A stretch of 64,000 nt of DNA from Kineosporia sp. A_224 (GTDB lineage Bacteria > Actinomycetota > Actinomycetes > Actinomycetales > Kineosporiaceae). Positions 17,039 through 25,472 of the stretch are shown piece after piece; the stretch's first letter is position 1, and every line of letters begins with the position of its first letter. The notes under the pieces are model-generated. The model was not told where the DNA came from. It made no database searches and was given only the letters and a program-made list of their open reading frames with translations. Made by a program: the position numbers and the translations under genes. The DNA lies in contig NZ_MWLN01000194.1 of assembly GCF_002198655.1 (NCBI RefSeq), positions 61,740 to 125,739 on the forward strand. The letters run 5' to 3'.

Positions 17039-17923
17039 GTGAGCACGACCGTCTGCGTCACCGGAGCCGCCGGGAAGGTCGGGCGGTACGCCGTCCACGA
17101 GCTGCTGGAGCACGGGTACCGGGTGGTCGCGGTCGACACCGTCGCGCACCCGCCGACGCTGCCCGCGGTGTGGTCGCGGGACGACTTCACCTACCTGCGG
17201 GCCGACCTCGAGGACTTCGGCGACACCGTCGACGCGCTCGGCGGTTGCGACGCCGTCGTCCACGTCGCGAACATCCCGGCGCCGGGCCTGATCCCGCCCG
17301 CACGCACCCTCAACCGGAACAACCTCATGAACACCAACGTGTTCCTCGCCGCCGCGCAGCTGCGCCTCACCAAGGTCGTCTGGGCCTCGAGCGAGACGAC
17401 GCTCGGCCTGAACTTCGGCGACGGCGGCCGGGCGCCGCGCTACGTGCCGCTCGACGAGGACCACTACCCGCACCCCGCGACGACCTACTCGCTGTCCAAG
17501 GTCGTCGCCGAGACGACGGCCGAGCACGTCGCGGCCTGGAGCGGGATCCCCTTCCTCGCGCTGCGGTTCTCCAACGTCATCCTCCCCGAGGAGTACGCCG
17601 CGTTCCCGACCTACTGGAGCGACCCGGCCTCACGCGTGTTCAACCTCTGGAGCTACATCGACGTCCGCGACGCCGCGCTCGCGTGCCGGCTCGCGCTGGA
17701 GTCCGACGTCACCGGGGCCCGGGCCTACGTCATCGCCAACGAGGACTCGGTCATGACGACCCCGAGCGCCGACCTCGTCGAGCAGGTCTTCCCGGGGACG
17801 CCGCACAAGACGCCCGTCGAGGGCAACGCGTCGCTCATGACGAGCGCCCGGGCCCGCGCCGAGCTGGGCTTCGTGCCGCAGCACCCGTGGCGTGACCAGG
17901 TGCAGGTGCCGCCCGCGGGGTGA
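17039..17923 (+). CDS. NAD-dependent epimerase/dehydratase (extended SDR)
   Basis: A 294-aa Rossmann-fold SDR. The dinucleotide motif is VTGAAGKVGRY near residue 7. The catalytic region appears as WASSETTLG with a downstream YSLSKVVAE (Tyr-x-x-x-Lys), as in sugar-nucleotide epimerases. GTG 17039 has GAAGGAG 8-9 nt upstream. The substrate is not predictable; the family includes uronate dehydrogenases and nucleoside-diphosphate-sugar epimerases. It is monocistronic and divergent from the hydrolase. Confidence 0.87.
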   Translation: MSTTVCVTGAAGKVGRYAVHELLEHGYRVVAVDTVAHPPTLPAVWSRDDFTYLRADLEDFGDTVDALGGCDAVVHVANIPAPGLIPPARTLNRNNLMNTNVFLAAAQLRLTKVVWASSETTLGLNFGDGGRAPRYVPLDEDHYPHPATTYSLSKVVAETTAEHVAAWSGIPFLALRFSNVILPEEYAAFPTYWSDPASRVFNLWSYIDVRDAALACRLALESDVTGARAYVIANEDSVMTTPSADLVEQVFPGTPHKTPVEGNASLMTSARARAELGFVPQHPWRDQVQVPPAG

Positions 17924-17943
17924 CGGCGCGGCACCACCAGAAT

Positions 17944-17959
17944 TCGAACACGCGTTCGA
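17944..17959. promoter_or_regulatory. Consensus LexA (SOS) box
   Basis: TCGAACACGCGTTCGA fits the actinobacterial/Gram-positive SOS operator TCGAAC-N4-GTTCGA with no mismatch. A -10-like TACGGT follows at 17980-17985, with TTCGAC at the box edge 19 nt earlier as a possible -35. The next gene downstream on the + strand is the transglutaminase-like gene at 18125. Confidence 0.7.
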
Positions 17960-18124
17960 CAACCGGGCGTCTTCTGTCGTACGGTCGGACCCGGTGGGAA
18001 CGGCGCACGACTGTGCGGAGCCGTGCGCCGCCCACCGCTTCCCCGCACCAGCAGAACGTCCCGCTCGCTTCGCCGGGTCCGCCGCGGGCCCCGTCGGACG
18101 ACCTCCCGACGCCCCGAGGCCGCC

Positions 18125-19006
18125 ATGCCCGCTGTCATCGACTACGCCCTCCCCGGCCCCCTCACCGACCTCACCGGGCTGCCGGACGCCGTCCTGCCGC
18201 CACCCGCGGAGCCGCTCGTGCTGTGCGGGGTCGCCCGCGGGCTCGTCGTCCCGCCGCCCGGCGCGCAGGCGCTCGGCCTGCCGCCCGGCCGGTCGACGAC
18301 GCACCAGGTCAGGCCCGCCGCGGACCTCCTGCGCGCGGTGCTGGCGCTCGACCCCGCACCGCTCACCGTCGCCCGCCCGCCGGCGCGCCGCGTCGTCGGC
18401 ACCTGCCGGCACGTCGCGGTGATCACCGTGGCGCTGCTGCGGCACCACGGCGTCGCGGCCCGGGCCCGGTGCGGGTTCGCGACGTACTTCGAGCCCGGCC
18501 GGGGCGTCGACCACTGGGTCGTGGAGTACCGGACGGCGCCGTCCGGCCGCTGGCGCCGGGTCGACCCCGAGCTCCCGCCCCCGGCCGATGCTCGCGCCGG
18601 GTACCGCTCCGGGGCCTCCGACGGCGCGGTTCCGGTACCGGAGGTGAGCACGAGCGACGGGGCGGCGGTGGCCGGGGAGTTCCTCACCGGCGGCGAGGCG
18701 TGGGTGGCGTTCCGGCGCGGGGCGGTCGACGCGTCCCGGTTCGGGGTGGCAGGCACCTCGGACGCCTGGGGGCCGGCGGAGATCAAGGGCAACGCGATCC
18801 GCGACCTCGCAGCGCTCAACAAGGTCGAGGTGCTGCCCTGGGACGAGTGGGGCCGGATGACCGACGCGTACGCCGGGCGGACCGGCCCCGACCACGACGC
18901 GCTCGTCGACGCGGTCGCCGCCGTCTGCGGTGCCGACGACCCCGCGTTCGTCGCCGACCTCTACGCGCGCGACGAGCTGCGTGTGCCGGAGCACCTGCAG
19001 CGGTGA
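18125..19006 (+). CDS. Transglutaminase-like cysteine-protease-fold protein
   Basis: A 293-aa protein with a transglutaminase core. The Cys lies in RRVVGTCRHVAVI, the His in GVDHWVVEY and the Asp in WRRVDPEL, in the usual order. It lacks a signal peptide, so a cytoplasmic role is likely. ATG 18125 is favoured as conserved sequence starts there; a GTG at 18023 would add 34 Arg-rich residues of low-complexity type. A perfect LexA box lies about 165 nt upstream. The reaction (amidase, peptidase or cross-linking) is unknown. Confidence 0.83.
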   Translation: MPAVIDYALPGPLTDLTGLPDAVLPPPAEPLVLCGVARGLVVPPPGAQALGLPPGRSTTHQVRPAADLLRAVLALDPAPLTVARPPARRVVGTCRHVAVITVALLRHHGVAARARCGFATYFEPGRGVDHWVVEYRTAPSGRWRRVDPELPPPADARAGYRSGASDGAVPVPEVSTSDGAAVAGEFLTGGEAWVAFRRGAVDASRFGVAGTSDAWGPAEIKGNAIRDLAALNKVEVLPWDEWGRMTDAYAGRTGPDHDALVDAVAAVCGADDPAFVADLYARDELRVPEHLQR

Positions 19007-19033
19007 CCGGGCCGGGCGGAACCCGGCCCGGTC
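19005..19033. terminator. Strong hairpin between convergent genes
   Basis: A 12-bp perfect stem (19005-19016 with 19022-19033) closes a 5-nt loop CGGAA. It begins at the stop codon of the transglutaminase gene and ends just before the stop of the opposing modC-like gene, so it probably terminates both transcripts. Confidence 0.6.
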
Positions 19034-19037
19034 GGGC

Positions 19038-20192
19038 TCACCCCGGTGCCGGGTAGGCCGTCACCTCGGTCGCCTTGGCGGTCAGCCAGACCTGCTGACC
19101 GGTCCGCAGCTCGAGGTCGGCGAGCGCGGCGGGCGTGATGTCCACGATCGCGTCGGGCGTGCCGTCGACGGCGACCCGCACCCGGTCGGTGAGCAGCTCG
19201 AGGCCCGCGACGGTGCCGGTCCACACGTTGCGGGCCGACCCGGCGTCCGGGGAGTGCGTGTAGAGCGAGATCGCCGTGGGCGCGAGCGCGACGAGCATCC
19301 GGGTGGCGGGCAGCGGGACCACATGGCCGCCCTCGCCCGGGTCGTGACCGGCGGCGAAGAGCCGGCCGCCGTCGTCGAGGTCGACCCGTCCCGTCGAGCG
19401 GTCGGTCATCGCGCCGCGGTAGAGGTTGAGGCCGACGAGCCGGGCGACGTACTCGGTCGCCGGACGGCGCGCGACGGCCGCGGGCACGCCCTCCTGGACG
19501 GCGCGGCCGCCCTCGAGCACGAGGATCCGGTCGGCGAGCACCATCGCCTCGAGCGGGTCGTGCGTGACGACGAGGGTCGGGCCGCCGAAGGTCGCGAGGT
19601 ACGCGCGCAGCTCGGTGCGGATCTCCAGCCGGGTCCGGGCGTCGAGGGCGGCGAGCGGCTCGTCGAGCAGGAGAAGCTGCGGGTCGGACGCCAGGGCCCG
19701 GGCGAGCGCGACCCGTTGCGCCTGGCCGCCCGACAGCTGCCCCGGCCGGCGCCCGGCGAGCTCCTCGATCCCGAGCCGCCCCAGCACCTCCCGGGCGTGC
19801 GCGCGGGCGTCGGGCCGCCGTCCGCCCCGCACGTGCCGGGAGAACGCGACGTTGTCGAGCACCGTGAGGTGCGGGAACAGCCGGTAGTCCTGGAAGACGA
19901 GGCCGACGCGGCGGTCCACCGCGGGCACGAACGTGCCGCGGTCGGCGTCGTCCCACGTCTGGTCGCCGACCGCGACCCGCCCCCGGGAGACCGGGAGCAA
20001 CCCGGCCAGAGCCCGCAGCAGCGTCGACTTGCCGGCACCGTTCGGGCCCAGGACGGCGAGGATCTCGCCGGCCCGCACGTCGGCCCGCACCTCGAGGTCG
20101 AACCCTCCCCGGACGACCCCGACGTCGGCCCGCAGCGCCCCGCCGGCCGGCGGGGCGCCGTACGCAGGGTGGTCGTCCGACCGTGCCGTCAC
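19038..20192 (-). CDS. modC: Molybdate ABC transporter ATP-binding protein
   Basis: A 384-aa ATPase. Walker A is GPNGAGKST, the signature LSGGQAQRVALARAL, Walker B LLLLDEPLAALD. After the ATPase domain (about residues 1-230) comes a TOBE/Mop-like C-terminal region (NVWTGTVAGLELLTDRVRV), as in ModC. GTG 20192 overlaps the permease stop (GTGA). Identification as molybdate/tungstate rests on the neighbouring binding protein and permease. Confidence 0.9.
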   Translation of the reverse strand: MTARSDDHPAYGAPPAGGALRADVGVVRGGFDLEVRADVRAGEILAVLGPNGAGKSTLLRALAGLLPVSRGRVAVGDQTWDDADRGTFVPAVDRRVGLVFQDYRLFPHLTVLDNVAFSRHVRGGRRPDARAHAREVLGRLGIEELAGRRPGQLSGGQAQRVALARALASDPQLLLLDEPLAALDARTRLEIRTELRAYLATFGGPTLVVTHDPLEAMVLADRILVLEGGRAVQEGVPAAVARRPATEYVARLVGLNLYRGAMTDRSTGRVDLDDGGRLFAAGHDPGEGGHVVPLPATRMLVALAPTAISLYTHSPDAGSARNVWTGTVAGLELLTDRVRVAVDGTPDAIVDITPAALADLELRTGQQVWLTAKATEVTAYPAPG

Positions 20193-21055
20193 AGCCCGGC
20201 CCCCGGTCGCAGCCACCGGTCGCGCAGCAGCACGAGCACCGCGACCGACACCGTGAGCAGCACCAGGCTCAGTGCGACGGCGGCCTGCGGGTCGGTCTCG
20301 AAGGCGCGGTAGACCGCGCTCGGCATCGCCTGGGTCACGCCGGGCAGGTTGCCGGCGAAGGTGATCGTCGCCCCGAACTCGCCGAGGGCCCGGGCCCAGC
20401 AGAGCACCGCGCCGGCGGCGAGGCTCGGCGCGACGAGCGGCAGCGTGACCCGGCGGAACGTCGTCACGGGCCGCGCGCCGAGGGTCGCCGCGGCCTCCTC
20501 GAGCCCGGCGTCGGCGGAGCGCAGCGCCCCCTCGACGGTCACCACGAGGAAGGGCATCGCGACGAACGTCTGCGCGACGACGACGGCCGCCGTCGTGAAA
20601 GGGATCTGGTAGCCGGTCCAGTCGTAGAGCCAGCGGCCGGCGATCCCGTTGCGGCCGTAGGCGAGCAGCAGCGCGACGCCGCCGACCACGGGCGGCAGCA
20701 CGAGCGGCAGCGTGACGAGCGCCCGGAGCAGCCGGATCGCGCGCGCCCGGGAGCGGGCCAGCACCCACGCGAGCGGGACGCCGACGACGACCGAGATGAC
20801 CGTCGTCACCGAGGCGGTGACGAGCGAGAGCCGCAGCGCCTCGACCGCCTGGGTCTCCGCGAGGATCCGCGGCAGGTCCCGCCACGGGGCGAGCACGAAC
20901 ATCCCGACGAGCGGCAGGAGGAGGAACGCCACCGCCACCGCCGCCGGCACGCCGAGCGGCCAGGGGGTGCGCCGTCCGGCGTCGGTGACGGCCCGGACGG
21001 CCGACGGCGACCGGCCGTGCACGGGTGCGTGGTCGCCGTCCGCCGTCACGGGCAC
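20189..21055 (-). CDS. modB: Molybdate ABC transporter permease
   Basis: A 288-aa inner-membrane permease with about six hydrophobic segments. The BPD motif EEAAATLGARPVTTFRRVTL lies in the cytoplasmic loop; LPLVLPPVVGGVALLLAYGR is characteristic of ModB. The start is GTG 21055, with GTG 21049 as an alternative. It is 20 nt after the binding-protein stop and coupled to the ATPase. Confidence 0.92.
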   Translation of the reverse strand: MPVTADGDHAPVHGRSPSAVRAVTDAGRRTPWPLGVPAAVAVAFLLLPLVGMFVLAPWRDLPRILAETQAVEALRLSLVTASVTTVISVVVGVPLAWVLARSRARAIRLLRALVTLPLVLPPVVGGVALLLAYGRNGIAGRWLYDWTGYQIPFTTAAVVVAQTFVAMPFLVVTVEGALRSADAGLEEAAATLGARPVTTFRRVTLPLVAPSLAAGAVLCWARALGEFGATITFAGNLPGVTQAMPSAVYRAFETDPQAAVALSLVLLTVSVAVLVLLRDRWLRPGAGL

Positions 21056-21074
21056 GACCCTAGAGGCGCAGGCC

Positions 21075-21869
21075 TCACGGAGCCTGGAAGCCCGCCGCAG
21101 TGAGCACCTTCTGGCCCTCGGCCGACAGCACGTAGTCGACGAACGCCTGGGCCACGGCGGTGTTCTTGCTCGTCGTGAGCGGCGCGATCGGGTACGTCGT
21201 CGAGGCGTTGACGTCGGCCGGGATCTCGATGCCCGTGACGGAGTCCCCGGCGGCGAGGACGTCGGTGACGTAGACGACGCCGGCGTCGACCTCCCCGAGG
21301 CTGACCTTCGCGAGGGTGGCCTTGACGTCGGCCTCCTCGGTGACCGGCTTCACGGTGAGCTTCGCAGTCGCGAAGACCTTCGCCGCCGTCGCTCCGCACG
21401 GCACCTCGGCCTGGCACAGGGCCACCTTGACGCCGGGCCTCGCGAGGTCGGAGAGCCGGGTGACGTTGCCGGGGTTCTTCGGCGGCACCGCGATCTGCAT
21501 GGCGTTCTCGGCGAACGGCGTCGCGGTCGTCGCCGCCCCGGCCGCCACGACGGCGTCCATGTTCTTCTGCGACGCGGAGGCGAACACGTCGGCCGGCGCG
21601 CCCTGCGCGATCTGGGTGACGAGCGCGGACGACGCCCCGAAGCTGAAGGTGACCGTCGTGCCGGGGTTCGCCTCCTGGAACTGCTTGCCCAGCGTCTGGA
21701 ACGAGCCGGTGAGCGACGCGGCGGCGAGCACGGTGATCTCGCCGGACAACCCGCCGGGCGACGCCCCGGCGGGCGACGAGTCACCACCGGACGACGGGCC
21801 GCCGCAAGCGGCGAGGAGCAGTGCGCCGACGGTGACGAGGGGCAGGACGAGGGCAGGACGACGGCGCAC
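21075..21869 (-). CDS. modA: Molybdate-binding lipoprotein
   Basis: A 264-aa periplasmic-type binding protein. A signal peptide with lipobox LLAAC (Cys near residue 22) is followed by a Ser/Gly linker and the ModA pattern ITVLAAASLTGSFQTLGKQF, FSFGASSALVTQIAQGAPAD and ASASQKNMD. These are the anion-contacting Ser regions of ModA. It is the first gene of modABC and lies 40 nt downstream of the regulator gene on the same strand. Confidence 0.93.
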   Translation of the reverse strand: MRRRPALVLPLVTVGALLLAACGGPSSGGDSSPAGASPGGLSGEITVLAAASLTGSFQTLGKQFQEANPGTTVTFSFGASSALVTQIAQGAPADVFASASQKNMDAVVAAGAATTATPFAENAMQIAVPPKNPGNVTRLSDLARPGVKVALCQAEVPCGATAAKVFATAKLTVKPVTEEADVKATLAKVSLGEVDAGVVYVTDVLAAGDSVTGIEIPADVNASTTYPIAPLTTSKNTAVAQAFVDYVLSAEGQKVLTAAGFQAP

Positions 21870-21909
21870 GGATGCTCCTGGCGGGCCGGGGACGGGAGGT
21901 GCGGGGCGG

Positions 21910-22317
21910 TCAGTCGGCGGGGATCTCGACGACGACGTTCGTGGACTTCACGCTGGCGACGGCGAGGACGCCGGGCTCGAGCCCGAGCTCGTCCGCGGCC
22001 TCGCGGCTCATGAGGCTGACGACGCGGAACGGGCCGGCCTGGAGCTCGACCTGGGCCATCACCGTGTCCCTGACGACCTTCGTCACCAGGCCGCGGAAGT
22101 GGTTGCGCGCCGACTGCGCCACGGTCGGCCGCGGCTCGGTGGCGGACGCCGCCGCGACCTCCTCGGCGAACCGGGCGAGCGCCGCGCCGGCGACGACCCG
22201 GCGGCCCGCGTCGTCCACCGTGGTCTCCAGGCGCCCGGAGTCGGCCCAGCGGCGGACCGTGTCGTCGCTGACCCCGAGGAGCTCGGCGGCCTGACGCATG
22301 CGGAAGGTCGTCGTCAC
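21910..22317 (-). CDS. Helix-turn-helix regulator with Mop/TOBE domain (molybdate-responsive type)
   Basis: A 135-aa protein: a MerR/excisionase-type helix-turn-helix at residues 5-30 (MRQAAELLGVSDDTVRRWAD) joined to a C-terminal Mop/TOBE molybdate-binding domain (residues 68-135, NHFRGLVTKVVRDTVMAQVE). It differs from E. coli ModE, which has a winged helix. The start is GTG 22317; on the minus strand TACAGT ends 6 nt before it, suggesting a leaderless transcript. Located directly upstream of modABC, it is probably the molybdate-sensing regulator of the operon. Confidence 0.85.
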   Translation of the reverse strand: MTTTFRMRQAAELLGVSDDTVRRWADSGRLETTVDDAGRRVVAGAALARFAEEVAAASATEPRPTVAQSARNHFRGLVTKVVRDTVMAQVELQAGPFRVVSLMSREAADELGLEPGVLAVASVKSTNVVVEIPAD

Positions 22318-22330
22318 GCCTCGACTGTAT

Positions 22331-22373
22331 CCGCATCTGCGGACCTCTGACCAGTCAGTCACCGCGGATGCGG
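22331..22373. promoter_or_regulatory. Paired 12-bp dyads at the regulator/modABC promoter
   Basis: CCGCATCTGCGG (22331-22342) and CCGCGGATGCGG (22362-22373) are the same near-palindrome in opposite orientation, matching 11 of 12 positions. They are 31 bp apart, three helical turns. The first abuts the probable -10 (22329-22324) of the Mop-domain regulator gene, as an autoregulatory operator would. Confidence 0.55.
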
Positions 22374-22464
22374 GTACTGGTTCTTTCCTGACCCGATTCT
22401 GCGGTTCCGAAGTTCCCCGTCGGCTCCTCACCCGGGGACTGTCGCCCGGCGCCGTCCGCTGCCC

Positions 22465-24462
22465 ATGATGGCCACCATGACCACCGACGCCCGGTTCCCC
22501 CGCCTGTTCTCCCCGCTGCGGATCGGCCCCGTCGAGCTGCGCAACCGGGTGGTCTCCTCGGGGCACGACACGGTCATGGCGCAGGACGGCGTCCCCGGCG
22601 ACCAGCTCGTCGCCTACCAGGAGGCCCGGGCGCGCGGCGGGGTCGGGCTCGTCGTCGTCCAGGTGGCGGGGGTGCACGCGTCGGCGCAGTACACGAGCCA
22701 CGTGCTCATGGCGGACGACGACGCCTGCGTCCCGGCGTTCGCACGGCTCGCCGAGACCGTGCACGCCCACGGCGCCAAGGTCTTCCAGCAGCTGTTCCAC
22801 GACGGGCGCGAGCTCATGGAGTCCCCCGACGGCACGCTCCCGGTGGCACTGGCGCCGTCCGCCGTGCCGAACGAGCGGTTCCACGTCATGCCGCGGGCGA
22901 TGCCGGTCGGGCTCGTCCGCGAGATGGTCGGCTGCTACGCCGCGAGCGCGCGCCGGATGCGCGAGGCCGGGTACGACGGCGTCGAGGTCGTCGCGTCCCA
23001 CGGGTACCTGCCGGCGCAGTTCCTCAACCCGCGGACGAACCTGCGCACCGACGAGTACGGCGGGGACGAGGCAGGTCGGCTGCGGTTCCTCCGCGAGGTG
23101 CTCGAGGGCGTCCGGGCGGCGGTCGGGCCGGGGCTCGCGGTCGGGGTGCGGATCTCGGTCGGGGAGGAGTCCGGGGAGGGGCTCACCGCGGCCGAGGCGC
23201 TGGACGCGTTGGGGCGCCTGGACTCCGCGGGCCTGCTCGACTACGTGTCGGTCGTCGCGGGGACGTCCGCGACGCTCGCCGGCTCGGACCACATCGTGCC
23301 GCCGATGACCCGCGCGGTCGGCTACACGGCGCCGCTGGCCGCGCAGGTCAAGGCGGTCGTCGGCGTGCCCGTCGTCGTCGCCGGCCGGCTGAACTCGCCG
23401 CAGGACGCCGAGCAGGTGCTCGCCCGCGGGGACGCCGACGGGACCGTCATGACGCGCGCGCTCATCTGCGACCCGGAGATGCCGGCGAAGGCGGCAGCCG
23501 GGCGGCTCGAGGAGATCCGGGCCTGCATCGGCTGCAACCAGGCGTGCATCGGGCACTTCCACGCCGGCTACCCGATCTCGTGCATCCAGTACCCGGAGAC
23601 CGGCCGCGAGCGCACCTACGGCATCCGGGTGCCGGCCCGCGAGCCGCGCGACGTCGTCGTCGTGGGCGGCGGCCCCGGCGGGCTCAAGGCGGCCGCCGTC
23701 GCCGCCGAGCGCGGCCACCGGGTCACGCTCTTCGAGGCCGGCCGGCGGCTCGGCGGCCAGGTGCTCCTCGCCCAGGAGGTGCCCGGACGGGCCGAGTTCG
23801 GCGGCGCCGTCGGCAACCTCGCCGGGGAGGCCCAGCGGGCCGGGGTGAAGATCGTGCTCGGCACCACGGTCGACGCCGCGATGCTCGCCGACCTCGCCCC
23901 GCACGCCGTCGTCGTCGCGACCGGCGCCCGGCCCCGGGTGCCGGCCCTCGACCTCGTCGACTCCCCCGTCGTCCTCACCGCCTGGGACCTGTTCCGCGGC
24001 ACCGACGTCCCGCGCCCGGCCGACGGCCGCCGCCGCGTCGTCGTCGCCGACTGGCGCTGCGACTGGGTCGGCCTGGGAGCGGCGAACCTGCTGGCGGGTA
24101 AAGGCTGGAGGGTCACCCTCGGGGTCACCGGCTACCACGCCGGGCAGCGCCTCCAGCAGTACGTCCGTGACGACATGCTCGCCCAGGCGCACCGGCTCGG
24201 CGTCGACGTCGTCCCGCTCGTGCGGGTCTACGGCGCCGACGCCGACTCGGTGTACCTCCAGCACGTCCTCACCGACGAACCGGTCGTCGTCGACGGCACC
24301 GCGGCCCTCGTCCTCGCCCAGGGCCACGACGCCGTCGACGGGCTGCTGCGCGAGATCGAGGGGAGCGAGGCGTTCGAGGTGCACGCCGTCGGGGACTGCC
24401 TCGCGCCGCGGACCGTCGAGGAGGCGGTGCTCGAGGGGCTGCGGGTGGGCAGCGCGGTCTAG
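22465..24462 (+). CDS. NADH:flavin oxidoreductase (OYE/2,4-dienoyl-CoA reductase-type), FMN/4Fe-4S/FAD
   Basis: A 665-aa two-part flavoenzyme. Residues 10-360 form an Old Yellow Enzyme TIM barrel (LFSPLRIGPVELRNRVV; catalytic stretch GVEVVASHGYLPAQFLNPRT). Then comes a 4Fe-4S cluster motif CIGCNQACIG plus a later Cys (ISCIQYP), and from about 390 a pyridine-nucleotide/FAD domain starting VVVVGGGPGGLKAA. This is the architecture of trimethylamine dehydrogenase and 2,4-dienoyl-CoA reductase. The barrel has His-Gly-Tyr where OYE reductases vary. ATG 22477 is an alternative start. The substrate is unknown. Confidence 0.87.
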   Translation: MMATMTTDARFPRLFSPLRIGPVELRNRVVSSGHDTVMAQDGVPGDQLVAYQEARARGGVGLVVVQVAGVHASAQYTSHVLMADDDACVPAFARLAETVHAHGAKVFQQLFHDGRELMESPDGTLPVALAPSAVPNERFHVMPRAMPVGLVREMVGCYAASARRMREAGYDGVEVVASHGYLPAQFLNPRTNLRTDEYGGDEAGRLRFLREVLEGVRAAVGPGLAVGVRISVGEESGEGLTAAEALDALGRLDSAGLLDYVSVVAGTSATLAGSDHIVPPMTRAVGYTAPLAAQVKAVVGVPVVVAGRLNSPQDAEQVLARGDADGTVMTRALICDPEMPAKAAAGRLEEIRACIGCNQACIGHFHAGYPISCIQYPETGRERTYGIRVPAREPRDVVVVGGGPGGLKAAAVAAERGHRVTLFEAGRRLGGQVLLAQEVPGRAEFGGAVGNLAGEAQRAGVKIVLGTTVDAAMLADLAPHAVVVATGARPRVPALDLVDSPVVLTAWDLFRGTDVPRPADGRRRVVVADWRCDWVGLGAANLLAGKGWRVTLGVTGYHAGQRLQQYVRDDMLAQAHRLGVDVVPLVRVYGADADSVYLQHVLTDEPVVVDGTAALVLAQGHDAVDGLLREIEGSEAFEVHAVGDCLAPRTVEEAVLEGLRVGSAV

Positions 24463-24524
24463 CGGGTCGTGAAGGTCCTGTGAAGGGCCCCGGCCCGGTC
24501 CCCGTCCCGGCCTACGGTGCCGCT

Positions 24525-25448
24525 GTGGGAGACGATCAGCGGCGCCGCGCAACGTCCGCGGGCCGTCGCTGGGGGCGCCGGCTGCTCGTCGGCGCGGCGG
24601 TCTCGGTGGTGCTCGTCCTGGGCGCCGCCGCGGCCGCCGGGCAGGTGCTCATCAGCCCGACGACGCACCCGGTCGGCCCGCCGCCGCGGGACCTGCCCGC
24701 CCGGGCGGTCGACGTGCCCGTCCCGGGTCGGGGCACGGTCCGCGGGTGGCTGGTGCCGGGCCGGCCCGACGCACCGGGGGTCCTCCTGCTGCACGGCCTG
24801 CGCAGCGACCGCCGGGCGATGCTGCCGCGCGCCCGGTGGCTGCACGCGCAGGGGTACACGACGCTGCTCGTCGACCTGCAGTCGCACGGGGAGTCGGACG
24901 GCGAGCACCCCACCTTCGGGCGGCTCGAGTCGCAGGACGTGACCGCCGCCGTCGGCTTCCTCAGGAGGCAGGTGCGGGGACGTCCGGTCGGCGTCGTCGG
25001 GGTCTCGCTCGGCGGCGCCGCCACGGTGCTGGCCGACCCGCCCCTCGACGTGCAGGCGGTCGTCCTGGAGTCGGTGTACGCGGACTTCGGGACCGCCGTC
25101 GACAACCGGCTGCGGCTGCACCTCGGACCGGCAGGACCGCTGCTGTCCGGGCTGCTCGTCCTCCAGCTCCTCCTGCGGCTCGGGATCTCCGCCGACGACC
25201 TGCGCCCGGTCGACCGGATCGGCGGGCTGCGCGCTCCGGTGCTGGTCTGCAGCGGCGACGCCGACCGGCACGCGACCCTCGCCGAGGCGCAGGCCCTCTA
25301 CGCGGCGGCGCCGGAGCCGAAGGCGCTGTGGGTGGTCCCGGGAGCCGCGCACGTGGACCTGTACGACGCCGACCCCGCGGCGTACCGGGCACGGGTCGGC
25401 GACTTCCTCGCGCAGCGCCTGGGCCCGGTCCTGCCGCCCGGCGCGTGA
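24525..25448 (+). CDS. Membrane-anchored alpha/beta hydrolase
   Basis: A 307-aa hydrolase with an N-terminal transmembrane anchor (LLVGAAVSVVLVLGAAAAAG) and an extracytoplasmic alpha/beta-hydrolase domain: LLLHGLRSDRRAML, VDLQSHGESDG, nucleophile elbow GVSLGGAATVL, acid CSGDADRHA, His in GAAHVDLYD. GTG 24525 is chosen because TACGGT (24513-24518) ends 6 nt before it, the arrangement of a leaderless promoter; GTG 24480 is in frame upstream. Related proteins are called peptidase S9-like or dienelactone-like; the substrate is unknown. Confidence 0.82.
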   Translation: MGDDQRRRATSAGRRWGRRLLVGAAVSVVLVLGAAAAAGQVLISPTTHPVGPPPRDLPARAVDVPVPGRGTVRGWLVPGRPDAPGVLLLHGLRSDRRAMLPRARWLHAQGYTTLLVDLQSHGESDGEHPTFGRLESQDVTAAVGFLRRQVRGRPVGVVGVSLGGAATVLADPPLDVQAVVLESVYADFGTAVDNRLRLHLGPAGPLLSGLLVLQLLLRLGISADDLRPVDRIGGLRAPVLVCSGDADRHATLAEAQALYAAAPEPKALWVVPGAAHVDLYDADPAAYRARVGDFLAQRLGPVLPPGA

Positions 25449-25472
25449 GGCGACCGTGCGGCTGCTCGCGGA

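Noticed and set aside
22331..22373. Possible CRISPR-like pair of repeats
   Set aside because: Only two 12-bp dyads in opposite orientation at a promoter; no array, spacers or cas genes.
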